Below, in pieces: positions 11,927 through 23,573 of a DNA stretch of 64,000 nucleotides (the stretch's first letter is position 1; the number at the start of each line of letters is the position of its first letter). Source of the stretch: Plantago ovata (Eukaryota > Streptophyta > Magnoliopsida > Lamiales > Plantaginaceae); assembly GCA_028274465.1 (NCBI GenBank), contig CM051457.1, positions 71,398,496 through 71,462,495 of the forward strand, read 5' to 3'. The translations under genes were made by a program, and so were the position numbers. The notes beneath the pieces are model-generated. The model was not told the origin of the DNA, searched no databases, and saw nothing but the letters and a program-made list of their open reading frames with translations.

Positions 11927-13853
11927 AACTCCCCAAACCGACCCTTTGCTTGTCCTCAAGCAACTAAGCTAGACTCTAATGTAAAAAACCAATGCAACAC
12001 ACAAAATGGAGTCTCATGCCAAATGAAATGAACTAATCTATTGAGTCTATCAAAAACTTATGAACAATGACCATACAAATCATAACATGGATATTGGTTG
12101 AAGAATGCCTCGATTGACTCATACACATTCACATATACACTATGTTAAACAAGATAGTCTCTCGTAACATTCTCTACCTCTGGACTTAGTCAGTGACGAC
12201 GTAATGAAACATGTTAAAATATGAATGGTTGTCCCGTGCCTATGAAACTGAGGACTTACTGCTGTTCACCAAGTTAAGACTTTCCCTCAAAGAGGTCGAA
12301 CCAATACTGGCTCTCATCAAACGAAGGAGGGTTCCCTAAAAGTTCACACTCCCCTATTCTACCCATCTCTCGAGCAAAGTCATAAACTAATCTCCACTTC
12401 CTGAATGGCAGGACGAGGGTGGTCTAGAACAGATGACACTCAAACAAACAAAAGACAAACTTTACAACTCGATTACGAACATTACAAGAATTGAAAAACG
12501 AGACAAACACTTTGCTAAACTGCTTTTTGGCTTTGGACCCTTCTTTGCTTTTTTGAGGTCTTTTCTTTTTTTTCTTTTTTTTTCTTTTCCAGATTTTTTT
12601 CTTTTTTTTCTTTTTTTCGATTTTTTCCTTTGTTTTTATTTTTTGTATAGCCAGCAGTAGCACAACGAAAAGAAATTACAATGACTCACAAACGACCTCC
12701 CCAAACCTATTCGAAAGAATAGGTTGGAGCACAAACTTTACGAAAAAGGAAAACAAACTCACAACACTCAAAATCGAAAAACAAGTCATAATGACAGCAT
12801 AACCCCCTCCCCAAACCTATTCGTTAGAATAGGTTTCAAACAAAGGATCACACAATCTCACACTACCTCCTTCCTAGGCATTTAGCAATCTCAAAGAAAG
12901 GTGAAGACTTGTTGCCTCTTAGGTACATAATTACACGGGAAAACAACCACAAGACTCTAACATGCATCATCTTATTATAAAGGCCTTCGTGAACCGCAGC
13001 AGAGAAAACACCACTAAGTGATGTCGAGACTACCAAGCTTAACTAAGTGCATATATAAATGTGACAAGCCAAGCGAGAAAAACCTCAAACAAATTCATAG
13101 AGATGAAACGCATGGTCAAAGGTCATAAGTAGTTAATCTACCCAATAAAAAAGTTCAAAAAATTTGGTAATCAACTCCACACAAAACATGCAAAACTATA
13201 CTAGGATGAATGTAGTGTATGCAACTAAATACTAAGAAAGCGGTAAACGTGCAAATGAAAACAAAGGGTTTCACGAGTTTATCATAAGCAAAACAAGTAT
13301 AGAGATAGCCAGCGATAACCCCCCGCCAAACCTGAACGTCGTCGCTCGTCCCGAACGTCGAAAGTGGATTTAAGGTGAGAGCTAACTTGTACCTGTAACC
13401 TATAGGACTCAAGGAAACTCGTGAGAAACCAAAACGGGCGATAAAAGAAGTAAAAAGGTCAATAATTTAGCATAATAGGAGAAAAATGGGGTTCCGAACA
13501 AAAATCCGGACCTCCGGGTTTCTGGACACCCGGGGCGAACCGCCCCAGGTGGGGGGCGATTCGCCTGGGGCGTCCAGAACGTCCCGGGTTTCTGGAGACC
13601 CGGGGCGAACCGCCCCAGATGGGGGGCGATTCGCCTGGGGCGTCCAGAACGTCCCAGGCAGCCTGGACTTGCCAGGCGAATCGCACCACGTGGGGGGCGG
13701 TTCGCCTAGCATCTCTAGACTCCTTGAGACGCCTTTGTCCTCCCAAAACGCAAAATTGTCATCTTAAAACCTATTTTATCACCAAGAACATACGAAAATA
13801 TAAAATAAAGCACAATGACATGCTCAAAACAACAAAATACATCATACGTATCC
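11927..13853 (-). other. Noncoding 3' region of gypsy F with conserved modules
   Basis: There is no credible ORF between integrase and the 3' LTR. In element orientation it holds palindrome modules, two hairpins AACCTATTC...GAATAGGTT (12814-12835, 12704-12725) each followed by a GGGGAGG run, a purine-rich tract (12545-12650, T/C-rich on the plus strand), blocks shared with E and H, a hairpin TTGCTTGAGGACAAGCAA (11946-11963) and the polypurine tract next to the LTR (11927-11938). The conservation suggests cis-acting functions. Confidence 0.75.
13524..13712 (-). repeat. Palindromic GGCGATTCGCC-type module cluster in F
   Basis: Two near-identical units of about 95 bp and a degenerate third carry alternating GGGGCGAACCGCCCC and GGGCGATTCGCCT palindromes. 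The same modules occur in every F LTR and in the gag-protease linker (18047-18145). The modules open several false reading frames here. Confidence 0.85.
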
Positions 13854-15062
13854 TTAAGTAGAGGTGGGAAAGGTTAGGTCGAGATGATCAACCTCTATTT
13901 CATCACTAGGAAGCTCGAAGTATGGTTTCACTCGTTGCCCATTCACTTTGAAAGTATTACCCGTCTTTGGATCCAAGAGTTCTACAGCTCCATGGGGAGC
14001 AACTTGGACAATCTCGTATGGTCCATCCCAACGAGTACGGAGCTTTCCAGGAAATAGACGAGGGCGAGAATTAAACACCAAAGCTTTTTGACCAGGAATC
14101 AGTTCCTTACGTACTATACCACGATCGTGATACTTCTTGGTACGCTCCTTGTAGATCTTAGCATTCTCATAGGCACCGAGGCGTAATTCATCAAGCTCAT
14201 CAAGTTGTAACAACCGTTCTTCACCAGCTTTTCCCAAAGCAAGGTTTAGCTCTTTAATAGCCAAATATGCCTTGTGCTCCAATTCTACAGGAAGATGGCA
14301 TGCTTTCCCATACACAAGTCTATACGGAGTGGTTCCAATCACCGTCTTGTAGCTAGTTCTATACGCCCAAAGCGCATCATTCAATTTTCCAGACCAATCT
14401 TTCCTACTAGGCTTCACCACTCGCTCGAGAATCTTCTTAATCTGGCGGTTGCTAAATTCAACTTGTCCCGAAGTCTGTGGATGATATAGCGTAGCAACAC
14501 TATGGGTGACATCGTACTTCTTAAGAAGAGAAGCAAAGGTTCTGTTGACGAAGTGCGAACCTCCATCACTGATGATTGTCCTAGGACATCCAAATTTAGA
14601 AAAGATCACATCCTTTAGGAACTTCGTAACAACCGCGGCATCATTCTTTCTTGTGGGAATTGCCTCTACCCACTTTGTCACATAATCCACCGCGACGAGA
14701 ATGTATTCGTAGCCTCCACTTGATGGAAACGGTCCCATCAAATCAATGCCCCACACGTCGAAAGGCTCGACCACTAGATTCCCTTGAAGGGGCATTTCCT
14801 CCTTCTTGCCAATATTACCCCCTCCTTGACATGGGTCACAATTTTTCACAAAACTTCGAGCATCTTGGTGCAAACTTGGCCAGAAAAATCCCGCTTGTAG
14901 CACCTTGCGAGCCGTTTTAATGCCACTATAATGTCCGCCGCAATGAAGCTCATGGAAATGACTTAGCACACTTTGTTGTTCTTCTTGCGGAATGCACCTT
15001 CTCAGAATTCCATCAGCTCCTTCTTTAAAAAGATTCGGATCATCCCATATGAATACCTGCAA
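13854..15062 (-). pseudogene. Gypsy F integrase
   Basis: A 402-codon open stretch covers the whole integrase. It has an HHCC finger ([12 protein letters not shown] and CDPCQ), catalytic Asp in WGIDLMGPF, Asp in IISDGGSHF and Glu in GQVEFSNRQ, then a C-terminal domain with GPYEI and NGQRVKPYF. It stops naturally. All three acidic residues are present, so this is the best preserved part of F. It is in a different frame from reverse transcriptase upstream; a frameshift near 15070-15165 separates them. It would insert the element cDNA if made as part of an intact polyprotein. Confidence 0.9.
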
Positions 15063-15168
15063 CGCTTGACAAGAGCTCTCCTATCGGAGGCTGAAAAATT
15101 AGTTGGGCAAATACCCATAGCCAAATAGTTCACAATATAAGCATACCATGGTTATTCAGTGACTTTCA

Positions 15169-16689
15169 TTAAGTGCTCATCAGGAAGATCATCATTAATA
15201 GGAATCGAATCCATGGGAATATTAGGAATTCTAGACAAGTGATCAGTAACCAAATTCTCCCTACCAGCTCTCTGTAAACTATGGTCAAATCAAAATCTTG
15301 TAACAATAAGACCCAACGGATTAACCTTGGCTTAGAATCTTGTTTGGCAATTAAATGTCGTAAAGCAGCATGATCAGTATGGACATTCACAGGATGACCA
15401 ATCAAGTAAGACCTAAACTTTTGTAAAGCAAAAATAACAGCTAAAAATTCATTTTCAGTAGTTGTATAATTAACTTGAGCTGAGTCTAAAGTCTTACTAA
15501 CATAATAAATCACACGATACTGCTTATCAACTTTTTGGCATAGAATAGCACCCATAGAAAAATTCGAAGCATCACACATTATCTCAAAAGGAAGTTTCCA
15601 ATCAGGTGGCACAACAATAGGAGCAGTAACAAGCTTTTCTTTAAGGGTATTAAAAGCAACCAAGCATTCATCAGAAAAATGGTAAACCACATCTTTTGCT
15701 TGTAAGTTACTTAAAGGTTTAGCAATTTTCGAAAAGTCTTTAATAAACCTCCTATGAAAACCTACATGACCAAGAAAAGATTGCAATTCTTTCACACAAG
15801 TGGGTGGGGGAAGTTTCTCAATTATTTCGATCTTAGCCTTATCAACCTCAATCCCCCTTTCAGAAACCACATGTCCCAGAACAATGCCTTCTCTGACCAT
15901 ATAATGACTTTTCTCCCAACTCAAAGTTAGATTGCATTCGATGCATCTTTTCAAAACAAGATCTAGTCTATGCAAACACTCATCAAAAGAATCACCAAAG
16001 AGACAAAAATCATCCATAAAAACTTCAACAAATTTGGTCACCATATCAGAGAAAACAGAAAGCATGCACCTTTGAAAAGTGGCGGGGGCGTTACATAGCC
16101 CGAATGGCATCTTCCTATAAGAAAATGTCCCGAATGGGCAAGTGAATGTCGTCATCTCCTGATCCTCCGGTGCAATCGGAATCTGGTAGAAACCTGACAA
16201 GCCATCAAGAAAACAATAAAATTGCCGTCCCGCAAGGCGGTTTAGCATGTCATCAATAAATGGCAGAGGGAAGTGGTCTTTCTTGGTGGCGGCATTCAAC
16301 CTCCTATAATCAATTCACATTCGCCATCCCGTTATTTTCCTAACAGGTACTAACTCACCCTTCTCATTCTCTTCTACCGTAATCCCAGATTTCTTAGGAA
16401 CTATATGGACGGGGCTCACCCATCGACTACCAGGAATGGGATAGATCTTATCGGCGTCTAGCAACTTAATCACCTCTTTCTTCACTACTTCTTGCATCGC
16501 AGGATTTATCCTACGCTGAGGTTGCCTAACGGGTTTGGCATCTTGCTCTAGAGTGATATTGTGCACACACCGTGTTGGGCTAATTCCTTTTATATCGCTA
16601 ATCCCCCATCCTATGGCAGCAGAATTTTTTCTTAAGACATCAATTAGCTTACCTTCTTGATCGCTAGAGAGGTGTGAAGAGACTATCAC
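15169..16689 (-). pseudogene. Gypsy F reverse transcriptase and RNase H
   Basis: One frame covers the reverse transcriptase and RNase H. A single nonsense codon (TGA at 16315-16317) replaces the residue after GWRM in the conserved block before IDYRRLN. The motifs [25 protein letters not shown] [27 protein letters not shown] and the active site VFMDD are present. The connection and RNase H follow ([32 protein letters not shown]). The frame is lost around 15260. Sequence style matches the Athila clade of Ty3/gypsy. Confidence 0.92.
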
Positions 16690-17387
16690 AGTTTTTTTCT
16701 TATTTTCCCCTAAGTAGACATACTTGAGGTGTGCAGGAAGGGGTTTTAATTCTAAGCTAGGCTCTTCTGGGAATTTGCTCTCTCCCTCTTCTTCATCTAA
16801 AGGTTCAAGTACTTCTTCTCCTACGGAATTTCAGGCGTACTATCCATCATCTCAACTAGCTCCCTTGCTTCTTCGGATAAGTAGCAAGTCTCAACCTGCA
16901 TGGTTAGTGCCTCTTCAAGAGGTTCACGATTATCATAGCAATGATGAAATTCAGAAATCACAGAATCATAGCAATCGACAAAATTTAATTCTTCTACGAC
17001 TTCCTTATCTCCTATGCTACATCCTAACAATTCAATTTTCTCACCCATTACCTCCATGGAGATTTTCTTGCCTTTGAGTTCAAGGCATGTATTGGTAGTG
17101 GCCATGAATGATCTTCCAAGCAGCACCACATGCTCGCGAACATGGCTCTTCCCTTCATCAACCGATTTCATGATCACAAAATCTGCAGGAATTATTAGTT
17201 TATCAACTTTTACAAGGATATCTTCAACTATCCCCACAGGACGCTTCACGCTATGGTCTGCCATTTGTACTACCATCTCGGTTGGCTTCACTTCTCCAAG
17301 ATCTAGAGCTTTATAGACTGAGTATGGCATGAGATTGATGCTAGCTCCTAAGTCGAGCATAGCCTTGGTGGACCGCCCATTTCCCAT
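16690..17387 (-). pseudogene. Gypsy F aspartic protease
   Basis: A retropepsin-like segment is visible: MGNGRSTKAMLDLGASINLMP near 17387-17330, where the usual catalytic DTGA/DSGA reads DLGA as in Athila/Tat elements, followed by the ILVKVDKLIIPADFVI and LLGRSFMATTNT blocks. An acidic linker toward reverse transcriptase follows. A frameshift at the right (about 17390-17465) and another at 16690-16820 detach it from gag and reverse transcriptase. Confidence 0.88.
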
Positions 17388-17467
17388 AGTAATGTCAATT
17401 ATGAAGCTTCCCGGATCACGTTGCTTCGTTGGAAGTTACACAATAGAATTCACCGTCTCGATCCCAT

Positions 17468-19122
17468 TCACTTCCTTCCCCGAAGAAATTCTTTGTTACT
17501 CTTCACCTCCCGAAAGAACTTCGTGTAGGCGGGAATATTCTGAATTAACTCCTCTTTATTCTGAATTAACTCCAAAAGAGGCACATTAACTTCGACTTTA
17601 GAGAGGCGTTGGTACAGCGGTGACTCCATTATATCCTTCTTGACCGGTTTGATTCTACTAGGGAATGGTACATGAGGTTTTGGCGGCACATATGAATTGG
17701 AGGACTTATGAAGCACCTCCGTATTATTAGGCGTATCCCCCATAACCTCATCATCGAAAACATCTCCTTCGGGTGTTTGAGGTGTATCGTCCTGCACTTG
17801 AGGTTCTTCCGAACTTTGACCAACTTCTTGTTCAGTGTTTGTTCCTGCATCGTTAGTCACAGTAGATTTAATATGTTTAGGACGTACAAAATTAGTAATT
17901 GTAGTTACCTTTCCACCTCGGAGGAGTAGTTTCACTTCCTCGTACTCAGGAACCTCAGTAGTAACAGTTGGAAGTGGCTTGGGATCGATGAAATCAGCTT
18001 CGGGTGTCGAAACACCGAAGCTGAGGTCGTCCAGCTCCCTGGAGCTGGGCGGGGATTCGCCCCCTTCCCCGGGCGAGCTGGGATGCCCCCAGCTCTCTGC
18101 ATGTGGGGGGCGATTCGCCCACTATGCTGGGCGGTTCGCCCCCCACCTCCAGAGGGGCGTTTTTGTCAAAAACCTTTCCATCTTCGAGTTTATGAACCTC
18201 CTCCACTTTTTTCACACTTTAACAAGCTTAATTTCTCCAGTAGCTGCTTAGTTACTTCGACCCCTTCAAAAACTTTCGCTAAACGGAGATTATCTTCAAC
18301 TTGCCCGGGGTGTGCAATTTCATAAACACTTTCGATGGCCTTCATTCCTGCGTAAAACGCAAGTTCATCCTCCTCACTGATATCATCATTTTCAGAATAT
18401 CCTTCGTATAAGCCTTTAGTTTCACCCCGATTTGGATCCCCACTGGTGACTTGACTCGACATTAGCCTCTCGGATTGTGCAGAACCACTGGCGTACCTTC
18501 GAAGGACCTTCTCTACCTCTTCAATTGTACATTCTTCTAATCCTCCACACATCCCATCCACTTGAAGCCTAACATCATCACGTAGACCACCAACAAAATA
18601 CCAAATCAGCTCCCCGTCGTCGAAACGGTGATGGGGGCACTCACGTTTATACAACTCAAAACGTTCGTAGGTGTCACAAAACCGCTCATACTCTCCTTGC
18701 TTGAAGTGTTCGATCCTATTTCGTAAGGCAATTGTCTCATGGTAAGGCATAAATCGCGCCAAGAACTCCTCTACTACTTGGCTCCATGTTTTCAGCGATC
18801 TCGGTGCTAACCTGGATATCCAAAGCCTTGGCTCATATCCGAGAGCGAAAGAAAATTATCTCCTGCACAATTGGTCCTCAGTGAACCCCTTTGTTGGAAC
18901 TTTTGCTATTTCTTCCTCATAGGATCTGATGAAACTTAACGGATTCATCCCCACTCCATCTTCGAACCTCGGTATGTCTCTCACCGCTGAACTTGTCGCT
19001 TCGTACTTCTTCAAGTCTTCCTCCAAGTATATAGCTGAACTTCTCCTAACTTGCGAGAATTGGGGCATCATGCGAGCTTTCATGGACGTCATACCTGAAT
19101 ATCTGTAACAGGAGTAACTCAA
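17468..19122 (-). pseudogene. Gypsy F gag and gag-protease linker
   Basis: The N-terminal part starts at 19122 and continues in the same frame to 18190, interrupted by one stop (18856-18858). It holds the retrotransposon gag domain (ARFMPYHETIALRNRIEHFKQ, YFVGGLRDDVRLQ). Downstream the frame shifts near 18200 and 17990. The linker at 18047-18145 consists of the GGCGATTCGCC-type modules translated in frame, and 17468-17935 is an acidic/basic linker toward protease. No CCHC knuckle is seen. Confidence 0.8.
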
Positions 19123-19232
19123 AACTGAAAATTAGTCCTGTTAGAAGTCGCAAAATTCTTGAAACAAAGTAAGTACTAACTCTGAGAATTGAAAGCTGAA
19201 ACTATAAATAAGCTAAAGAGAAAAAGGAGTAT

Positions 19233-19252
19233 AGTCCCCGGCAATGGCGCCA
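19233..19252 (-). other. Primer binding site of gypsy F (Asp type)
   Basis: The minus strand reads TGGCGCCATTGCCGGGGAC three bases inside the LTR. It is close to the 3' end complement of tRNA-Asp used by Athila-type elements, and differs by one base from the site in element E. Confidence 0.85.
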
Positions 19253-19255
19253 ATT

Positions 19256-20456
19256 TGATGAACGAGATTGTCAGACTCAATTAATCAAATAAATTTGTTT
19301 TTAGCCAAAGGCAATTTACAACTACAACGAAAACCAAGGCACATAGTGTAGAAGTAAAATAACCTCGAGTGTCGATCTCTAAGGACTATAACTAGATTTA
19401 TCAAATTTAACTTAAACTATAAATCAGAAATCAAGCAAAACACAGATTTTTCTTATCAATATGATGGAAGTCAGTGATAATATGGTCATTCAAAGCAACG
19501 GGTAATAATCATGCATGAAGTACTTGAAGTTTGTATAGAGATGATCATGAATTGTCCTACGTGTTCCTTTCAATTCAACACTACAAAGATAGATGGCTTA
19601 GATAGATCAAAGAAATAAAACAATAAATCAAATCTTAAACGCGCGAAGCCACTCATGCATAATCATGAACCCTAGCTAAGAAATCACATACTATCACCAA
19701 CGATAGATTTAGCTACTCATATTGCAATCAACAAGAATCAAAGCAAGATTGAAGGAAAACATGTTGAATGAAATAAATAAAAGCAGAAAAATCATGAGAT
19801 ACAAGTTACCAACGAAGGTTGTCAATCTCCGATGAATTGCTACCTCACAAGCAAGAATTAAAAATCAAAGATGTCCAATCTCTATGCTAAAGCTTCCAAA
19901 TCAATAAGAAAAAGAGTCTTCTATGCTAGTAATTCCCAGAACAGGCTCTAGAGAATTTGTCTCTCAAAATAATGTGAAAAGGTCTCAAAAACGTAGAAAA
20001 ATAGGCAAACTATATATAATGTTCGGAAACTCCCAGGCGAACCGTCCCAGGTGTCGGGCGATTCTCCTGGTGTGGGGCGAATCGCCCCACGTCCCAGGCG
20101 GTTCGCCTGGGACATCCAGACTGGCGAGAGCGAGTTTTTTGATCTTTTTTTCCTTTTTGGACTCGGATTTTGCCTTCTAGTGACCTTTAAGCCTTGAAAC
20201 ACGTCCCCTAGGTCTCAAATCTCATCCGGAACCTTCTAGATACACCACGAATGTCCTCGAAACACCAAAACTTCATCCTCTTCATCAATATTGCCCATAA
20301 ACATACGTTTTTTTACCTAAAACCTGAAAAATTCAAAGAAAAGGAAAACGTGACACTATTCTAATAAAATGCACTAAAATATAAGCTAAATTAACCTAGA
20401 GGATAGCTAAATTGGTGAAAATGACTCGAATGAAAGTGTAAAATACACGTTCATCA
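19256..20456 (-). repeat. 5' LTR of gypsy F
   Basis: A 1201-bp LTR with the same ends as the 3' copy. The promoter-like TATA stretch is at about 20009-20020 (minus strand). The palindrome-module cluster is at 20035-20115. Confidence 0.95.
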
Positions 20457-21110
20457 GTTTTAAGCTCCCTTGGTTTTATTCTATTGTTTCTTCCCAGCAT
20501 ACTTGACCACCAGTCCTTAACCAGCACTGCTCCCAGGTTGTTTTGACTGTGAATGTCTCTCCTTCGTCTTGATGGCATCCCTGACAAACTCCAATGTTGG
20601 TTCCACTCCATTATTGCCAAACACCATTGTCTCTCTGAAATGGTCATATTCCTTTGGCAAGGAGTTCAACAATACAAGAGCCTTGTCTGCATCACTTGTT
20701 TTATCTCCTACATTGGTCAGATCATCCACGAGCTTGTCAAACTCCCCAAGCTGCTGCAACACAGACTGATCCGTAGTCATCTTAAAACCAAGTAACCTCT
20801 GCTTCAAGAATATCTTGTTGTCTGTTGTTTTCACCTTGAAAACCTTCTCCGACTTCTCCCAGACATCCTTACCAATTTTCTCTTTTGTTATCTCCCTCAG
20901 TGCTTTATCTCCAATGGACAGAATCAGCATGGTGTATGCCTTCCTTAAGATCTTTGCCTTCTCTGCAGCATCAAAGTCCGTGTCAAAGCCATCATCACCC
21001 TTCAAAGCAGCCGCAAGATCCATCTGTTCCAACAGAGCCTCCATCTTCAGTTTCCATAACCCAAAATCAGTCTTCTCCGTCAGCTTCTCAATCCCATACT
21101 TCGCAGCCAT
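20457..21110 (-). pseudogene. Copia G gag (N-terminal part)
   Basis: Gag of copia G starts with MAAKYGIEKLTEKTDFGLWK at 21110, 37 bases after the LTR. It holds a UBN2-type capsid domain (LRKAYTMLILSIGDKALREI, DVWEKSEKVFKVKT, FDKLVDDLTNVGDK, LLNSLPKEYDHFRETM). The reading frame is lost near 20517. Element F interrupts it before the zinc knuckle, which continues at 10732. The first Met was chosen because the upstream codons lie in the primer site and LTR. Confidence 0.88.
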
Positions 21111-21127
21111 GCTCACAGTCGACGTTT

Positions 21128-21144
21128 CCCACGGGACGGCGCCA
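21128..21144 (-). other. Primer binding site of copia G
   Basis: The minus strand reads TGGCGCCGTCCCGTGGG two bases inside the LTR end. TGGCGCC is a common plant primer-site start; I do not assign the tRNA. Confidence 0.65.
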
Positions 21145-21146
21145 CT

Positions 21147-21835
21147 TGTTGGGTTCCAACAAGACACAGAGGTTTACTCAACCCCAAGATCAACCCCAGA
21201 GCAATACAGAAGTAATATGAGAAATATGACATACTAATACCAGATAACAATGAAAGCAAGATAAGAACAGAAAGTAAAGCACAAGAGACGTTTTAACGTG
21301 GTTCGGTTATGAATAAACCTACATCCACGGAGATCTGTAGATCTCAATCCACTAACACGATAGATGATTACAAGACACCCTTAGTTTACAAGACTCAGCA
21401 GATCTGGAAAGTGTTCTTCCCTGCAATCTCACTGATTTTCTCTCACCTAATCTCAGCTTACTCTCCAAGCAATATGTGTGTATCACTAGGTAAGCCTTAT
21501 CTCATGATCCTCACACTAAAACTGTGTGTACAACCTTATCACCAGAATTATACAAGTAAACAAGGTGCATTTATGACCCTTGTACCTCAATATTCCCTAA
21601 TAGCCACTCACAACACTCCAACCAACATTCCCTTGATAGTGACAACTATACGTTCACACACAACCACAAAGATTTGGGTGCATGCATAACAAACCCATTA
21701 GCTCACATCTCATCATGTTGATTTCCATCTAGAAGCTTCCAGGAGCCAGTAGAACGCTCGTGAGAATATTAGAATTGAGATAACATTGGTGTTGAGCCCG
21801 TACCAAACCGGGGTTCAGCAACCCCGGGGTCAACA
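21147..21835 (-). repeat. 5' LTR of copia G
   Basis: A 689-bp LTR. On the minus strand it starts TGTTGACCCC and ends GAACCCAACA, with short inverted ends TGTTG/CAACA. The central 280 bp match the 3' LTR remnant. A perfect hairpin CCGGGGTT-CAGC-AACCCCGG lies at 21808-21827 close to the start of U3. Confidence 0.8.
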
Positions 21836-22304
21836 CCCACACCCCTGACTTGTCATGTGCTACTCCGCACCCCTACCACTCGGTCACATTATGGTATTTT
21901 AAATCTTTGTATAAAGCTCGTCCCAGAGGCGGACACAAATTTTTTATTCAAACTCGACTAAATTAATGATAATTATTTTACCGTACAATGGTAGCAGATG
22001 CGAGAATTTTCGAACAATTTTTTTGTTTGATTCGGATGGGGTAAAAATATAACATGCTACCAACACTGAGCTACAAAGTAATATAATTACAATTTTCATA
22101 ACTATAACTTTATTATAGTATATCTATTTTTTTTTAAAAATTCTCTAGACAATCTAGCATGGAGCTTTGTATAGAAGTAATGTCGAAGTATTAGTTATTA
22201 TATTTGTTGTTTACAAAAAGGGTTTGAGCCCACTCTTACCCTAAGAGTGGGCCGCCCCAGGCTCGGCCCGGATATAATTGTCGGAAATGTTTCTGCATGC
22301 AGAG
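21836..22304. other. Intergenic, no gene seen
   Basis: AT-rich single-copy-looking DNA. No ORF, RNA gene or clear repeat is recognised. Confidence 0.5.
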
Positions 22305-23141
22305 TGAGACGTGTCCACTTTATATACTCTAAAGTGGCAATGTCCAATTTTGATACTCCAGTGTAACACCCTGTCCAATTTTGGTACTTTTTCAATTTTG
22401 ACCGGAAAACGTGAGGGTGTGTAATACACTCTCCGGTGAGTTCCAAAATTCCGACCAAAATAAGAAAAATTGGAGAGTGTATTACACACTCCCAATAAAA
22501 AAAATTGAAAAAGAGATATTTTTTTTAGAAATGAATCAAGTTTGGCCTTAAAAAATAGGGGAATTTGTTTTTTACATAAAAGAATAGTTCATGTAATTAG
22601 ATGATGGAAAATTTCCTTTTTTTTTAAAATAAAAAATAATTTCATTTTTTACTATTTTTTAAAGCCAAATTTTATTGTTTTCTCAAAAAATAATTATTGG
22701 TTTTTAAAAAGATTTTTTTTACATAAAAGAATGTAATAGTGATAGAAAATTTCCCCTTTTAAAAAAAAAATTATTTATTTTTTCTATTTTTTATAGCCAA
22801 ATTGTTTTTTTTAAAGGTTTTTTTACATAAAATAATACTTCATGTAATAGTGATAGAAAATTTCACCATTTTAAAAAAACATTTTAAAGCCAAATTTTAT
22901 TCTTTTATAAAAATAAAAGTTTTTTTTCAATTTTTCTTATTTTGGCCGGAATTTTCGAATTCACCGGAGAGTGTATTACACACACTCACAATTTTCGGTC
23001 AAAATTGAAAAAGTACTAAAATTGGACGTGGTGTTACACTGGAGTACTAAAATTAGACCTTGCCACTTTAGAGTATATAAAGTGGACACGTCTCAGAGTA
23101 CACAAATTGGATTTTACCCACATGCAGACATGCAGAGTGAG
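22305..23141. mobile_element. Inverted-repeat element, non-autonomous
   Basis: Two arms of about 190 bp are inverted copies of each other: 22305-22495 against 22918-23095, both starting TGAGACGTGTCCACTTTATA. The centre is AT-rich with three diverged copies of a block containing TTTACATAAAAGAAT...ATGGAAAATTTCC. ATGCAGAGTGAG occurs directly repeated at 22297-22308 and 23130-23141 and might be part of a target duplication, but it does not sit neatly at the arm ends. No transposase is present. The superfamily is unknown. Confidence 0.7.
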
Positions 23142-23564
23142 CCTTTTTGTTCACCCGTATAATTCATAAAAATTAGATATGCTACTTACTCTGAGTACGA
23201 GTAATTACGAGTTAATCGCTCAATGCAAAATAGTTGAATTTGGAGAGCTAATACATGGAGATGAAAAAAAGTTAACTATCGATAATATTTATTATTTTTT
23301 AAATTTTGATTCCCCATACTCGTGAAAACTGAAAATATCATCTATAAATATAATAAGTCGAAAAGTATTCATTATAGTTTGTGATAATTAATTTACCATG
23401 TGTTCAGTTTGTCGACACTTTCTTAAGTTTCCATCAGGAAGGGTTGAGTAGTGCATGGAGTTCATTATTTGAACTTGTGCCTTTCAAATTAAATTAAGAC
23501 CATTCGTTTGAAAATTTCTAAATTTATTAAATTTGAACTGGACTCAACTGAATTTATTTAATAG
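23142..23564. other. Intergenic, no gene seen
   Basis: AT-rich DNA without recognised features. Confidence 0.45.
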
Positions 23565-23573
23565 AGTAAGTCT

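Larger units (their letters stand above)
10733..20456 (-). mobile_element. Athila-like gypsy retrotransposon F
   Basis: This complete minus-strand Ty3/gypsy element has two LTRs of about 1.2 kb, an Asp-type primer site, gag, protease, reverse transcriptase/RNase H, integrase, a 1.9-kb noncoding 3' region and a polypurine tract. It is inserted in the gag-pol of copia G. The flanks GTTGT (10728-10732) and GTTTT (20457-20461) look like a target duplication with one change. The reverse transcriptase and protease sequences resemble the Athila clade. Two in-frame stops and several frameshifts disable it. No env-like ORF is visible after integrase. Confidence 0.92.
5812..21835 (-). mobile_element. 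Copia retrotransposon G (Tork-like), twice interrupted
   Basis: This minus-strand copia element runs from its 5' LTR at 21147-21835 to a damaged 3' LTR at 5812-6099. Gag, zinc knuckle, protease, integrase, reverse transcriptase and RNase H follow in that order when the two inserts (solo LTR 6946-8157 and element F 10733-20456) are skipped. Similarity of the protease/integrase segment to the Tnt1 type suggests the Tork clade. Every domain is present, but frames are broken. The outer left end has been replaced by the candidate Helitron, so its target duplication cannot be read. Confidence 0.85.

Noticed and set aside
13459..13767. Several overlapping open frames on both strands
   Set aside because: Caused by GC-rich palindrome modules lacking stop codons; no domain and no conservation in E.
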